Positions 63,599 through 64,000 of a stretch of DNA of 64,000 nucleotides are shown here, piece by piece. The translations under genes were made by a program, and so were the position numbers. The notes below the pieces were generated by a model that had not been told where the DNA came from, made no database searches, and was given only the letters and a program-made list of their open reading frames with translations. Position 1 is the first letter of the stretch. Each line of letters opens with the position of its first letter. The DNA comes from Nocardioides sp. Root140 (GTDB taxonomy: Bacteria > Actinomycetota > Actinomycetes > Propionibacteriales > Nocardioidaceae), in contig NZ_LMFI01000010.1 in assembly GCF_001426745.1 (NCBI RefSeq), positions 849,722-913,721 of the forward strand, written 5' to 3'.

Positions 63599-63730
63599 TG
63601 GGACTGTGCCGCCCCCACGTCGTACGACGCACGGGCAGGCCGATACAGCATAGGGGCAGGCCCGGGAAGTCACCAAAGCGAGCGCGTTTTCACCGATCCC
63701 CCGGGTCTGGGGTAATCTTCTCCGCGGCCC

Positions 63731-63804
63731 GGCCAGGTAGCTCAGTTGGTACGAGCGACCGACTGAAAATCGGTAGGTCGGCGGTTCGACCCCGCCCCTG
63801 GCCA
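63731..63804 (+). tRNA. tRNA-Phe (GAA)
   Basis: A 74-nt cloverleaf: acceptor GGCCAGG with CCTGGCC, anticodon loop CTGAAAA (GAA) closed by ACCGA/TCGGT, T-loop TTCGACC. It is divergent from tRNA-Glu. Confidence 0.95.
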
Positions 63805-63810
63805 CCACCT

Positions 63811-63850
63811 GAAGGCCGCAGCCCGGACTCCTCCGGACTGCGGCCTTCTT
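63811..63850 (+). terminator. Terminator downstream of tRNA-Phe
   Basis: GAAGGCCGCAGCCCGG (63811-63826) pairs with CCGGACTGCGGCCTTC (63833-63848) with one mismatch and is followed by TT. Confidence 0.8.
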
Positions 63851-63954
63851 GCAGGTCCGGAGGCGTGAGCACGACCGCGCTGAGTGCGCGTACTCACCAC
63901 GGTTGAGCCGCGCGGACGACGCGCGAACCGGCGCCGAGGCGCGACGATCAGGAC

Positions 63955-64000
63955 ATGTTCCGATACGCCGACCCCGAGGCCTGCCCGGCCTGCCGCGCCC
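63955..64000 (+). CDS. Start of a zinc-ribbon protein (cut by window end)
   Basis: Only 15 codons are visible, MFRYADPEACPACRA. The CPAC pair suggests a zinc-ribbon protein of the type common in actinobacteria. AGGA lies immediately before the ATG. The function cannot be judged from this piece. Confidence 0.5.
   Translation, partial: MFRYADPEACPACRA

Overview
The window is high-GC DNA with actinobacterial hallmarks: a mycothiol synthase (mshD), a GlnR-type orphan regulator, PHO boxes, CsoR copper control, many GTG/TTG starts and a dozen apparently leaderless genes (TANNNT box 6-8 nt before the start codon). Gene content and style fit the Nocardioidaceae, most likely Nocardioides; this is inferred from the sequence, not from a database match.

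Layout. 1-6,544: a truncated secreted endonuclease/exonuclease/phosphatase-family gene, a flavin oxidoreductase divergent from a MerR regulator, a Baeyer-Villiger-type monooxygenase and a large secreted GH106-like glycosidase. 6,756-12,603: a sulfonate/organosulfur operon (ssuA-ssuC-ssuB, two-component flavin monooxygenase, aldo/keto reductase, ssuE) read leftward behind a 24-codon leader peptide and a strong stem-loop. 12,716-16,225: NmrA-type oxidoreductase, metallo-hydrolase, and a YCII-YCII-ECF42 sigma operon.

16,283-34,849 is a surface-glycan island: a methyltransferase/ACP/AMP-ligase/SDR cassette, GDP-mannose 3,5-epimerase-like and GDP-mannose 4,6-dehydratase enzymes, several glycosyltransferases and methyltransferases, O-acetyltransferases, a TylF-type methyltransferase, a sulfotransferase and a Wzx-like flippase, with a YidC homologue inside it. 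34,869-37,318 holds a thioredoxin, a ThiS/MoaD protein, glnR and mshD. 39,812-51,291 is a phosphate region: ppk, a Nudix/phosphohistidine-phosphatase fusion, pstSCAB, a PiT transporter and its DUF47 partner. 51,368-55,010 is a copper operon (csoR, copZ-like, a secreted His-rich protein, copA). The remainder carries cspA, four tRNAs, a type II NADH dehydrogenase, a pair of CrcB fluoride channels and assorted singletons.

Most unusual: two paralogous genes of unknown function (38,522-39,568 and 48,348-49,481; an N-terminal AbiEi-like region followed by a DUF559/PD-(D/E)XK-like region) are each flanked on both sides by short repeats in inverted orientation. The first sits between two copies of one hairpin; the second sits between tandem arrays of a 23-bp repeat with a fixed 32-bp period. 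The second repeat also occurs without the gene after the ECF42 gene. A further family (15-bp core, 21-bp period) has spread in frame into two coding sequences of the glycan island and forms a 22-bp perfect hairpin behind tRNA-Lys. Together these look like an undescribed repeat/nuclease system analogous to REP/RAYT.
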